NCBI GenBank assembly: GCA_009829735.1 | Contig: CM020619.1 | Location: 16,063,816 to 16,127,815 of the forward strand | Origin: Pyropia yezoensis | Taxonomy: Eukaryota; Rhodophyta; Bangiophyceae; Bangiales; Bangiaceae | DNA: 64,000 bases | Direction of reading: 5' to 3' | Shown here: positions 54,301-64,000 of the stretch, in pieces | Layout of the letters: each line of letters begins with the position of its first letter | Numbering within the stretch: the stretch's first letter is position 1 | Made by a program: the position numbers and the translations under genes | Notes under the pieces: generated by a model | Databases searched by the model: none | Told to the model about the DNA's origin: nothing | Seen by the model: only the letters and a program-made list of their open reading frames with translations

Positions 54301-54399
54301 GTTCGCGGGTCGGGTAGGACCGCACGCCCTTGTTTTCCTGACGCACCAGATTGCAACTTCCAGACTGTCAATCAAGCCATACATACAAGAACTAGAGAC

Positions 54400-57300
54400 C
54401 CCTAATAAAAGCGCGAGAACATCGAAAAAAGACAAAGATGCATGCATCACCGCGCGACTCCGTACGAAACACCCCACTCTTTCTCATCATTATCTCCCTC
54501 ACTCTCATCCGACCCACTGCCGTTGCTCTCATCGACGACATCAATAAGTGTGTCGGGAGCAAAGCTGTTCATGCGTGCACGAAACAGAGCTGCGTTCGCA
54601 TGGATCAGGACCCCAACGGCCGTCGTGTCGCTCGGAACGATGTCAGCCTTGGCGGAGACGAAAGAGTGCAGCTCAACACTTGCCGACGACAACGAAGACC
54701 GCTCCGCTCGGACCAAGCGACCATGGACGGAGAAGTCCCGCTCACAGGCAGCAGAGGATCCCGCTGCACCAAGCACAGACGCAGCCACCATAAAAAGCGT
54801 AGCTAAGTGCTCACGATAGGCCCTTCAGAGCTGATGAGCGACTCGGCGGTCGAAGCCGGCGGACAAGCGGGCGAGTCGAGCCAACTCCGCTTGAACCACC
54901 ACACGCTTGTCCAACACGGTAGGGGCAGGGCCTGTAAGGTTCTCGCCCCCTTCCCACTGTGTAAGGGACGAGCGAGCCGCCCTACGTCCCTCTGAAACAA
55001 GGCGCCAAGCAGTCGCCACAGCCGGCTGCTCCACGGCGGCTTTGCCAGTTGGGCCCTCGAGACCGGTCAATAGTGTGGCGCACGCTCGCTCAACGGCTGC
55101 CACTGCGTCCGCCGTTGGGTTCTCTAAGTTCAGCCAGGCAGCGACTTGTTGCATCATCGTGCCGCCCCCAGGAGTAAGAAGTAAAGCCGGAACACGGCCG
55201 CGTTTTTGAGCCAGTTCTTGGTGGTGTCTGTGCGGCCAAAAAATAGGCGGTCCATTTCGGTGCACAGTTGGTAGACCGCTAACCGCGCCTCCCTACAAAA
55301 ATTGTCGTACCCTTCTGCTTCGTCGACGTAGATCGGCTCGCTGCCGTACACCCGGTTGTCCAGCTCCATTACGTCTTCTTCTGGGAAGTCATTGAGGTAG
55401 GCCTCAATAGCCGCCGCGCCAACGGCAGGGGGGACGTCCGGGAACTTCGGCACATCCACGACGTCACTGAGCAGCGTCAAGCTCAGCTTGAATAGCTGGG
55501 TGAAGATGTCCGCCAGCGCTGCCGTGCTCCTCTCGCACGCCTTTGGCTACAGGCGACGAAACTCCGATAAGATGTCGGAGGAGGTCTGAATCCGCCTGCG
55601 CCGCCCGCCTCGAACGCTGCTCTGCCGCCAGGTCACGGTAGCGAGACGTAGACCGTCAAGCGCGGAAACATGGTGTTCAGGCGCTGCACGCAGAAAAGCG
55701 TGGAGCCCCACCGCGTAGCCACCTCATGGCGCGGCCCACGTATCTGTGTATTCTCTGCGACAGGCACGTCACTGAGACGCTGGGCCGCTGCGTCAAAGCG
55801 CTAAAAAAACCGCACCGTTGCTCGGGGCCAGGCGAGGAGCTCCCGCAACGGCGTGCTGCGGCATTCCTTCAGCCGACGTTGAGCCTTCGCGCCACCTTGG
55901 GCAAGACGAGCTGCCCGTTGGTCGGCTGATTCACCAGACATGGCCAGAGCATGGTGAACAGCGTATTGTAGCGATTGCGCCGCACACGGGCCCCACCCCG
56001 CCGCTATCTCGTCATGGCCTCGCGAACGTTCGCGCGAGAATCCGCGGTGGAACCGGCAATGTAGCCGGCAGCCACGCCAAAGTATCCAAGCCGGTTCTCC
56101 AGCGACGACGAAATGCTCAAATAGTTGTGCCTTCCCACGCACCTCCAGACTCCCAACGACCTCTCCACAGCTTCAAATCTGTCCTGGTCAATGTACCGAA
56201 CAACAACCGAGCCGTAGCTGTCATGGAAATGACGCGCCGTCCACATATACGTTGACACGTGCGCGCATGGATCCCCCTTGTAGTAGGCCTTGACGGCTCT
56301 TAAGGATGCCACAACAGAGGTGTGCAAATGAAACGCCAGCTCATCGAGGTGGTGGGCGACCGATCCCATCGCCGGTGACGTGTAGCTGATGCGTAAGCCG
56401 TCCAAAAACGCGCGTACGTACTCCTCCCGGGCAAATGCATGGGCCGAGCCCGTCATGACTACCATCATGGTAAATCGAACGTGATGCTCCCGGCGCTCAG
56501 TCGGGCGCATGAACTGCGTGACGGTCCTATCTGCTGCGACAGACCGCGGCCGTGCCCCGCCCTTGACGTTTTAGGCCAGGTACAGTGCGGCCAGTAGGTG
56601 ATCGCTCCGCGCAGTCTTTGTGCTTTTGCCCCGTCCAACAGTCTCGAAGTGTTTTGTCACGTTGCTTGCCGCCCCACCTCTTAAAAAGACGGTCTCATTC
56701 TTGCCCACGAGGGCGCAAATGCGGCAAACAGCGCAGATGTCCGACGCTCCTGATCGCTTGTACGAATCCACGAGGACCCAAAGATGTGAGCGCTTCGAAC
56801 CGGATACATGGATGTCATCTGAGTGAGCCCAACTCTCTCCGTCATGCGTGACGGTTGGGGGAGGGTCGCCGATAGATAAAGACCGCGTGATGCTGACCTC
56901 GGTGCGAGGGAAGTTAACAAGATCGTCATCTTTTGACGAGGTAGAATCCGCTCCAGGTTGCGACCGCTTCCCAAGTTGGCTTGTCGCCGACGCTGGGGCC
57001 TCCTCATCGTCGGTGATCTGGGGTGACGGCAGAGTCGGGGGTGGCAGGGGGCGAGTGGTGGGCGAGCGACAAGGGCGGCGCACATCCGTAGCGTCCGACT
57101 CTGTCGCTGTAGTCGACATAGTGTGCAGCAGGGGGGATCCCACGTGGTGCGGAGCAACTCCCGACGCCGAGGTGCATCGATGCTTGCCCAAAAAGCCTTT
57201 GATGAAGAGGCAGGGTGTTCTGAGCTTAAGGGCTTCTCACTGGCCCACATCCTTGCCCACCGGCCCAGCCGAGTGAGCCAGAGGGCTTTCGCATTGTTTT

Positions 57301-57795
57301 TCAAACTTTGGTCGGCTCGCTCTGCTCCTGCTCCCCGTGAATTGAATGGGCTCCTGTATCGGTGGTCTGCGAAGTCTATGTATCCTGACACTCTTGCTTT
57401 ACAAACGAGTCTCGCGCCACTCCTCGCCACAGATAGCCATGATCTTTCTTGGCGCTCGCGCTTACAAGCTGGGCCGATATTCTGCTCCCTTGGCGGATGA
57501 GTCTCCATGAATACGCGCTCGTCGCACCATCGGTACGCTCTAACCCGAGCCAAAACCTATCCATATAGTGAAAGGAAAGGCTCTCATTCGAGATGACTGT
57601 AGAACTGGGGCAGACAAGGGCTGTGAGCTGTGACCATGACCAGTACTCACTCGGCCGTATCTGCGGGTATGGTACGTGACTCTCTCAGCTGATCAAGTAC
57701 CGTATGTAGCTCTCGGTAAAACGACGAGTACGGGTATATTCGTACTCACACCCGTGGGAATACTCACTCAAAATATACTTATGGTAGGGCCTGGC
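54400..57795 (-). mobile_element. hAT-family DNA transposon, decayed
   Basis: It contains the remnants of a hAT transposase on the minus strand. The right end is placed at about 57795, where homology of E4 integrase to E1 stops abruptly. Just inside (57640-57790) there are repeats of (g/a)(g/a/t)TACTCAC and tatacttatggtagggcc, as in hAT subterminal regions. The left end and target duplication were not found. Confidence 0.75.
54447..57191 (-). pseudogene. hAT transposase, fragmented
   Basis: Pieces in order on the minus strand: 57191-56571 with a BED-type zinc finger (CAVCRIC ... SNVTKHFETVG); 56510-56004 with the start of the RNase H-like catalytic core (STYMWTARHFHDSYGSVVV, RYIDQD); smaller pieces at 56142-55801, 55480-55154 and 55265-54825 with helical sequence (NDFPEEDVMELDNRVYGSEP); and 54791-54447 with the C-terminal dimerisation motif SSAACERDFSVHGRLVRAE. 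The frame changes several times, so it is inactive. BED finger first and hATC last is the diagnostic order. Confidence 0.85.
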
Positions 57796-60700
57796 GCTAA
57801 CCCAGTGGTCAACCACTGCGTTCATGATAGTGTACGTCTTTTCATCGGGGATGGCTACTGCCCTGGAGAGCTTTGTGCAGCGGTCGTACATAACCATGAT
57901 ATAGGCATGTGATCCGCCACGGGCAGTGGTCCAAGGATATCGATTGCGACGTGCTCGTTGGGACCGTTCGGCAGAAAGAGTTTCACAGTGGATGCCCGCC
58001 CGAGTAGACTCATGCGGTTGCGCGCGCAGGGGTAGCATCCGCGTACGAGGTCAACCACGTCCACAGCCACTGATGGCCAATATAAAAACCATCGCATAGC
58101 TGCGAACATACGGGAGCCCCCTGGTTGTCCTTCTGTAGGGTCCTCATGCTCCCGTTCCACAACGGCCTTCCGTAGGATTACGGGTACTACTATTCGATGT
58201 CGTCCGTCGGCGGGTGCCTGCCCGTATATGAGTCCGTCTTCGTTCTCGGAGAAGACGCTTGCTGTTCCACCCAGAAGGTAGCAACGTCGTCCGAGGTATG
58301 GTGGATCAAGCCCTGGCACGCGTTACCTACCATGCACACCGGTACAACCGGGATTTTTTCGACCACTGGGCGGGTGTCGCCGCTCGGAGTGTCGAGTCGC
58401 GACAAAGCATCGCCAACATGGTGGGTGGCTCCGGACTTGCATAATGTCCGGTAGTCATGCTCGGCCATCTTCCGTCGCCACCGGGCTAGCGGACCATGGC
58501 TATCGGAATCCTTGTCGCCAAGGTTGAGCAGCCAACTTAAGGGCTTGTGGTCGGACTTGACAATGAATCTGGATCCTTCCATGTACGGTCGGAGCAGTTG
58601 TACTGCGCTTATGGCTGCGAGGCATTCCCGCTCTGTTGCGCTCTAGGTACACTTTGCCGGGTTCAGTGTCCGGCTGAAGTATCCCAAAGGATGAAGTTCT
58701 GGGATGGAATCATCGGCACCGACGGTTATCTCTCCCTGCAGTAGGCTACATCCTACTGGGGTGTCGCATGCATCGACGTGGATGACGAATGTCCCGTGCC
58801 TATGCGGTAACGCTAGAACGGGAGGTGACAGCAGAGCGTGCTAAAGTGCTTCGACGGCTGCCTCCTCGTCTGGAGACAGGTGTTGGAGTACCTTTGGCAA
58901 GGTGCTGCTTGATAAAACCGTTAACAGTCTATACATACGCGCGAAGTCCTCGACGAACCGTCGGTATACGTTACACATTCCGATGAAGCTTTTGAGCTCT
59001 GTCTGGGTATTAGGGTGCCGGGCATCCTTGAGTGCCCGGATATTGGCTTCGAGTACTCCCAGCTTGCCTTGAATGATCGGGTGTCCCAGATACTCTACCG
59101 TTGTTGGAAGAAAGCACACTTCTTTCAGCGCAGGGTTACCCCAGCGTTACTCAAGAGGGTTAGAATCTCGTCGACATGCTGCACATGGTCATCCATGTTA
59201 CGCGAGAAGACAATGACGTCGTCATGGTACACTTGTCAGTTCCGCCATTTCACCCCCGACCATATAATGTTAATAGCCCGCTGGAATGTAGCGGGTGCGT
59301 TGCATAATCTCAAGGGCATCCTTAAGAATTCGTAGACCCCCCCGTGACAGAGGAAAGCTGTCTTGGGCATGTCCTGCTATGCTACCTGGATCTGCCAGTA
59401 CCAGGCGCTGCAGTCAAAAATGGTAAAGACTGTGGCTTCCCCCCGAGAGTCGATGCACTTGTCCATCCTTGGCAACGGATATGAGTCCTTCTTGGTAGCC
59501 AAGTTGAGGCGTTGATAGTCGATGCAGGACCGAGAAGTTTTGTCCTACTTGGGCACTATGACTACTGGTACTCCCCACTCCGACAATGCGGGTCTGACGA
59601 CCTTAGCCTCACTCATCCTCTTGACTTTGCTGTCAACGATATCTCGTTTCATGGGTCCCGCCCGGTGCGGTTGCGACCGGGCGGTTCGGGCACCTGGTAC
59701 CAGGTCGACCCGGTGTGGGCTGCTCCAATGGTACCGAAGGCCCCGCCTGTCCACATTATGTCACGCTTCTTCATCATCGGATGTACCCCTTCCGCTACTG
59801 AGGGGGGGGGGGTGGGTGAGGTTGGCCTCAGCCATCGCCTTCAGGTTTCCTAGTCTTCTGTCCGAACATCCGAGCTGTCTTGGTCATCGCAGGGGTCCTC
59901 GACGTTTGAATCCCCTTGCTCTGGATGGTCAGTGGCCGCGATAACTCCAAATGGTTTCACTGGACCGTCCCCATTGGGGGCTCGTACATCTCCCTCGTAG
60001 AGCTCAGCTATGCCGAGGATGGTACCCTTTGGGAGAGTGACTGTTCTGTGGCGATAGTTCGGCACCACCAGCGGTGACGACCCCCCTGCGGGGAGGTGAA
60101 CGATACCTCTGGCCATGGTCAATCCATTATGTCTGTATGCGCGAAAGATGGCCTGACCTCGGCAGATACCTGCGAGGTCACAGTTCACCGGGAGGACTGC
60201 CTCGTACAGGGGCTCAAAGCGGGTCCGCTGGGCCAGTCAGAGGGTCTTAGGTTCTACGCTGGCGTATTCCTCAACCACGTTAATGTAGCTTCCGCGTAAC
60301 TTCAGGTCTCTGACGATCGCCGTATGTCCTCGCTTAGTACGATCGGCTTCCCGTAGCTCGACGATCCTCCGGCCTTACCGAATTGCATTCACGTGGACGT
60401 TGATGAAGGTACACCCGAGTATGCAGGGTACCGAGAGCGTCTCGTATACGAGGAGGTTGACTTCCGTGGAGAGGCCCCCTATTGCCACCGACAGCTGTAT
60501 CGCTGCCGTCGTCCGGATGAACCGGCCATTTGCGGCTTTATATGAGGGTCCCCGAGTCACTCTGACTTGAGGTAGCCACTTGCCCGTGAGGATATCCTTC
60601 CGGATCAGGTTCGGTCCAGCCGCCATGATTAGCACGGAGTAATAGGAGGGTATCCTTCCGGATAAGGTTCGGTCCAGCCCCCATGTCTAGCACGGAGTAA

Positions 60701-61656
60701 TACGATCGCGTCGACTGGGGGTCAACCCCCAGTGTGGCCGACACCTTGAAGTTCTCCAAAGGTGAACAGTGCGTACCCCATACGGATATCCGGTGTAGTT
60801 CGGACATCTTGACTTAGGTAGGCATGGCGAGGTTTCCCGTCCGTGTTACTCCTCTTAAGCGGGAATGGGTCCTCATCCCCTTGATTTGCCATCGAGTGGG
60901 CAGGAAGGAGTACCCCGGCGATGATTCGGCGCCGGCTCAGCCGTGCTCTCCGCGGGGCTTCGCCCGCGGCAGGGCGGGTGAGTGGCCCCTGGTTGTCCGG
61001 TGCCCCCCGTCTTTTACTTCCTCTTACTCGTTTTCCTCGCCAGGGTAGGTGACCTCATCCGAGCTATTCGGCTGAGGGTGCTCTTCTCCAATGGCCTTTA
61101 CCCCCGCCGGTGTCGAGTGCTTGCCTGGTACGGCACCCGGTGCTGCCATCGGCCTTCTCACGGGATAACTCACGATGGCCGCCTTGCGTTGAGTTGCCAC
61201 CCGTCGAGACTTTTCCGGAATCAGGGGGCACGCGGACACCCAGTGCTGAGGGTCCCTACACAGCATACATCCGGCAGACCCGGCTGCAATGGGGGCCCTA
61301 GGGAATGTAGATGCGTCGCCTCGCGGAGCGGGGCCGGTTGCTCGGATGCCCGAACCTTGGTAGGCCTTGGGTCCAGGAGCCGTGCGGAACATGGATTCCC
61401 CATAGCCGATTTGGCCGGCCTGCAACCTGCGGGGGTGCCTCCGCCCGCAGTGCCCGTGTTGGCATGGGTTGATCGGGGTGCCCGGTACCGGGGGTGTAGC
61501 CGGTCGTCCGTACGTACAGTACGCGGCGCCCGTCCCCTTCGTTGACATGGAACTGCGACCCCGCGGGAGCGATATACGCCACCGTCCCGTGGTCATCTAC
61601 TACCGGCGTAGCTTGCAGCAACAGGTGACCCTGTTGGTCGAATATGCCCTGGTCGT
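57796..61656 (-). mobile_element. E4: degenerate, truncated relative of E1
   Basis: Minus-strand homology to E1 runs from the gag region (61656) to the integrase core (57796): gag knuckle CMLCRDPQHWVSAC (about 61255), protease AAGPNLIRKD (about 60620), RT fragments (59750-58850), RNase H (58582-58190) and integrase finger CYPCARNRMS (about 58020). Stops and frameshifts are frequent. The left end is cut by the hAT element; the right end stops inside gag. Its gag ends EENE then TAA. The E1-type antisense ORF and LTRs are absent. Confidence 0.9.
60590..60702. repeat. 58-bp tandem duplication inside E4 protease
   Basis: The block tatccttccggat(c/a)aggttcggtccagcc ... agcacggagtaata occurs at 60593 and again at 60651. 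E1 has one copy at the equivalent place, so the duplication arose after E4 inserted. Confidence 0.9.
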
Positions 61657-61740
61657 CGCCTTGATCGGGGTACTTCGATCACTGCAGACGCCGCCGCCGC
61701 TTAATCGCCAGCGGCAACGTTCCACGCCACCGCAACTGCG

Positions 61741-62589
61741 ATGCCCGTTGGGGAGCACATTGTGGTGGTAGGGGACCCCGGCGCGGGCAAGAGCACCCTC
61801 CTCTCCACCCTGTGCGGGCGGACGGGGCTGTTTAAATCGGGCATCTCTGTCGGCCGCGGCCTCACCGACCGCCTGCGCTCAGAGGTTGTGGACGGGCGGC
61901 TCTACTCAGACACCCCCGGTCTGAACGACCCGTTGATGGAACAGGCGGCTGCGGACGCAATAGCCGGGGCTATCCAGCTCGGCGGGAACATCAAGCTGGT
62001 GTTTGTGCTCACCGTAGAGTCTGGCCGCGCGCGGCAGTCCAATTTGGACACGATCCAGAGGGTACTGGACGCGCTGATCGAAGTCGGTCATGATGTGAGA
62101 GGCCGCTACACTATCCTCTTCAACAAGATGACCCCGGACGAGATGGCTATCTCCGACGTGCTACTCAGCGAGTCCATCCCGCTACTCCACACCTCTGAGC
62201 CCGGGAGCAACCCGTACGAGGTGGGCAAGATGTTGGCCATCCCCAGAATGAGCAGTGTGGCAGACGTCCAAGACAAGATGCTACCCCCAGAGCTCCGTCG
62301 CGAGGTGGAGGGAGTCATTGAGGGCGTGCCGGCAATCCCCATCCTTAAGGGCACGGTCGTCTGCATGGACTCATTGGAGCAGCGGCACGAACAGGCGGTG
62401 CGGAAGCTGGAGCGGTCGCACCATGAGGACCTCTCTCAACAGAAGCAGAAAATCGATGCGGATCATGAGGCCCGTCTTGCAGCGGGGGTGCGGTCTGGCG
62501 GGGGCCGGACGTCCAGCTCGTCCCCGCGGCGCCGCCGCAAGAGCCAAGGCCCATGGCAGTCGACGGGCGGGGGTGTCTGCCATTCTTGA
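61741..62589 (+). CDS. AIG1/GIMAP-like P-loop GTPase, 282 residues
   Basis: The ATG at 61741 is the first in frame after the end of E4 and lies ten residues before the Walker A motif. G1 is GDPGAGKST (11-19), G3 is DTPGL (57-61), and G4 is NKMT (128-131), the pattern of the septin/TRAFAC-like AIG1 (GIMAP/Toc) group. Residues of about 210-250 (EQRHEQAVRKLERSHHEDL) form a predicted coiled coil, and the tail is Ser/Arg-rich and basic. There is no transmembrane segment or signal peptide. Family members bind GTP and act on membranes or in stress and immune responses; the substrate here is unknown. The frame is uninterrupted. E4 ends only 85 bp upstream, so the promoter may include retroelement sequence. 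Confidence 0.85.
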   Translation: MPVGEHIVVVGDPGAGKSTLLSTLCGRTGLFKSGISVGRGLTDRLRSEVVDGRLYSDTPGLNDPLMEQAAADAIAGAIQLGGNIKLVFVLTVESGRARQSNLDTIQRVLDALIEVGHDVRGRYTILFNKMTPDEMAISDVLLSESIPLLHTSEPGSNPYEVGKMLAIPRMSSVADVQDKMLPPELRREVEGVIEGVPAIPILKGTVVCMDSLEQRHEQAVRKLERSHHEDLSQQKQKIDADHEARLAAGVRSGGGRTSSSSPRRRRKSQGPWQSTGGGVCHS

Positions 62590-64000
62590 TGGTGATGATG
62601 CCCTCGCGGCGTCGGCCGTTGCCCGCGCCGGCGACACGGCCCGGGTGGCAGGAGGGGGACCCGTCTGGGCAATTCGCGCACCGGTGACTCTGTGTGCAAT
62701 CATCGCCGATGAGGGACCGTGTGGTGAGGAAGAAAAAAAGAAGCAAAAAAAACATGTTCTGTCGCACGTCACCCGTGTGCCTGTCGTTGTCCTCACCTTT
62801 TCATGTCTTCTCTTCGCCGCCTCTTGCACTGGGGACAGCCACCGTTCCTCATGCAGCTGCTTCCTCCCCGCTTTCCCGCAAGAAATCCTCGTGGCGCCGC
62901 GCCCCCGTCTGCCACGCACACCTGCGTGCCCCCCCGCAGGGGCCGCCGTTGCTGCGGCGGCGGCACAAGACGCCGCACGCGCGCGGGGTGGAGCGGGCGG
63001 CCTAAAAGGCGAAGCTAGGCGCGGTGGCGCCCAAGGCGAAAGGGGAAGGGCCGCCGCCGCTGCCGCCCAGCCGCCCGACACCCGGCCCCTCGCCGAGGCG
63101 GGTGCTCCGCCCCGCCGCTGCGGGGCGTCGGCTGCTCGCGGCAGTGGCGGAGTGGAGGCGCACGTGCCGCCGCCGCCGCGCAGCAGGCCTTCGAGGTGGG
63201 CGCTGCGTGGCGGGCGTCGAGGCGGCGACGGCGGGGCGGCCGGCGGGGCGGCCGGCGGGGCGGCTCCCGCAGCGACGGCGCGGGGGAGGGGGGGAGCGGT
63301 GGGAGGTGACTCACGAGCCTAGCATGGGGAGTGGGGCTGCGCCGTAGCGGCGGACGCGGCGGCGGTAGTCGTTGCGGCAGCGGCGACGGCGGTGATGGCA
63401 CTGGCAGACCAGGTGTTGGGGACCGCCGCCATGGTCCCCGCGGCGTGGGGTGCCGCTCCCCCGACAGCCGCGGCGGCAGCGGCCCATCGGTGGGCGGCAG
63501 AATGGTGTACGGCGGCGGCCGCCACACGATCGCCGCGGCCGCAGATGCCGTCGGTTGCTCGGCGGGCCGCGCCGCCGCTCGTCCGGCTGCGCCGCCCAAC
63601 ACCGCTCCGCCGCGCACACTCGCGGGGCGGGGCTGGGCGGGGTGCATGGCGCTTGCCGTCCACGCCCGTGGGCGGCCACGAGTCGCACGTCGGTTGAGCG
63701 GCGTGGGGCGTGCGGCCGCGCGGCGGCGGCTGGCAACGCGGCGGCCGCCCCCACCCGACGGCCGATTCATCCCCCGGCGACAGTCTGCTCGGACGACGCT
63801 CGCCATCTGCCTGTTCGATGGCGACGCGCCGTTGGGGACGGCTGTAGGCAGACAGTGGCACCCGCCCCGCCGCGGCGGTCCGCGGGCACCCCCCCGCGCC
63901 CATCCCGCTCGTCCCGTGCGCTCCCGTGGCTGAAGCCACTGCCGCTGCTGTCGCGCTGACGCCGCGGCCGCCGTCGTGGGCAGCCTCCGTCCCCATCGCC
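62590..64000. other. GC-rich stretch without a supported gene
   Basis: After the GTPase stop there is an A-rich patch (gaagaaaaaaagaagcaaaaaaaac, about 62730-62755), possibly the 3' UTR, and then CGG/GCC-rich low-complexity DNA to the window end, including a tandem ggggcggccggc block near 63233-63262. Open frames on both strands are compositional. Confidence 0.55.

Noticed and set aside
53099-54547. Plus-strand ORF of 482 codons
   Set aside because: GC-rich low complexity covering a direct repeat and running into the hAT remnant on the other strand.
1-64000. Bacterial or viral origin of the window
   Set aside because: GT-AG intron, Ty3, hAT, Tc1 and pogo elements, chromodomains and minisatellites all indicate a eukaryotic nuclear genome; no operon or ribosome-binding-site pattern is seen.

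Overview
The window looks like nuclear DNA of a eukaryotic alga, most likely a bangiophyte red alga (Porphyra/Pyropia type). The reasons are high GC with long GGC/GCC and homopolymer C/G tracts, a gene with one short GT-AG intron, many Ty3/gypsy, hAT, Tc1 and pogo-like elements, and a respiratory burst oxidase with extra membrane segments inserted in its NADPH-binding half, an arrangement I recall being reported for red algal Rboh proteins. The organism call is inference; no ribosomal RNA or organelle marker is present.

Layout. 1-2596 (-): a decayed gene with an RGG-rich repeat N-terminus and a ParB/sulfiredoxin-like domain, running off the left edge. 2640-4500: minisatellites and a Z-DNA-like palindrome. 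About 4.6-13.9 kb (-): Ty3/gypsy element E1. 13904-14403: assembly gap. 14404-23531 (+): Ty3/gypsy element E2, head-to-head with E1. 23.5-29.3 kb: GGC/GCC low-complexity DNA and a 2-kb foldback inverted repeat. 29317-33145: a pogo-like DNA transposon containing a Tc1-like transposon (30455-32403), which itself contains a solo LTR (31091-31558). 33940-37024 (+): NADPH oxidase gene. 37261-38688 (-): a convergent gene of unknown function. 39-44 kb: mostly non-coding, with a minisatellite and a decayed ORF. 44077-52707 (+): degenerate Ty3/gypsy element E3 with both LTRs. 52.7-54.3 kb: GC-rich direct repeats. 54.4-57.8 kb (-): decayed hAT transposon. 57.8-61.66 kb (-): truncated copy (E4) of the E1 family. 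61741-62589 (+): AIG1/GIMAP-like GTPase. 62.6-64 kb: GC-rich DNA with no gene seen.

The main observation is that all three gag-pol retrotransposons that keep their 3' part (E1, E2, E3) carry an extra long ORF on the opposite strand, tail-to-tail with pol and lying between pol and the 3' LTR. The three ORFs share a core motif, and E1 and E2 share a domain order (Pro-rich N-terminus, globular core, Pro-rich linker, helical C-terminus), so they look like one accessory protein family. Antisense ORFs at this site are known in some plant Ty3 elements, but I do not recognise this family. The elements also share a -1 frameshift heptamer at the gag end (canonical in E1 and E2, one base different in E3, altered in E4). 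E2 and E3 share an 18-nt primer-binding site.

Only the NADPH oxidase, the unknown 475-residue protein and the GTPase look like intact or nearly intact host genes. The rest is mobile DNA in various stages of decay.
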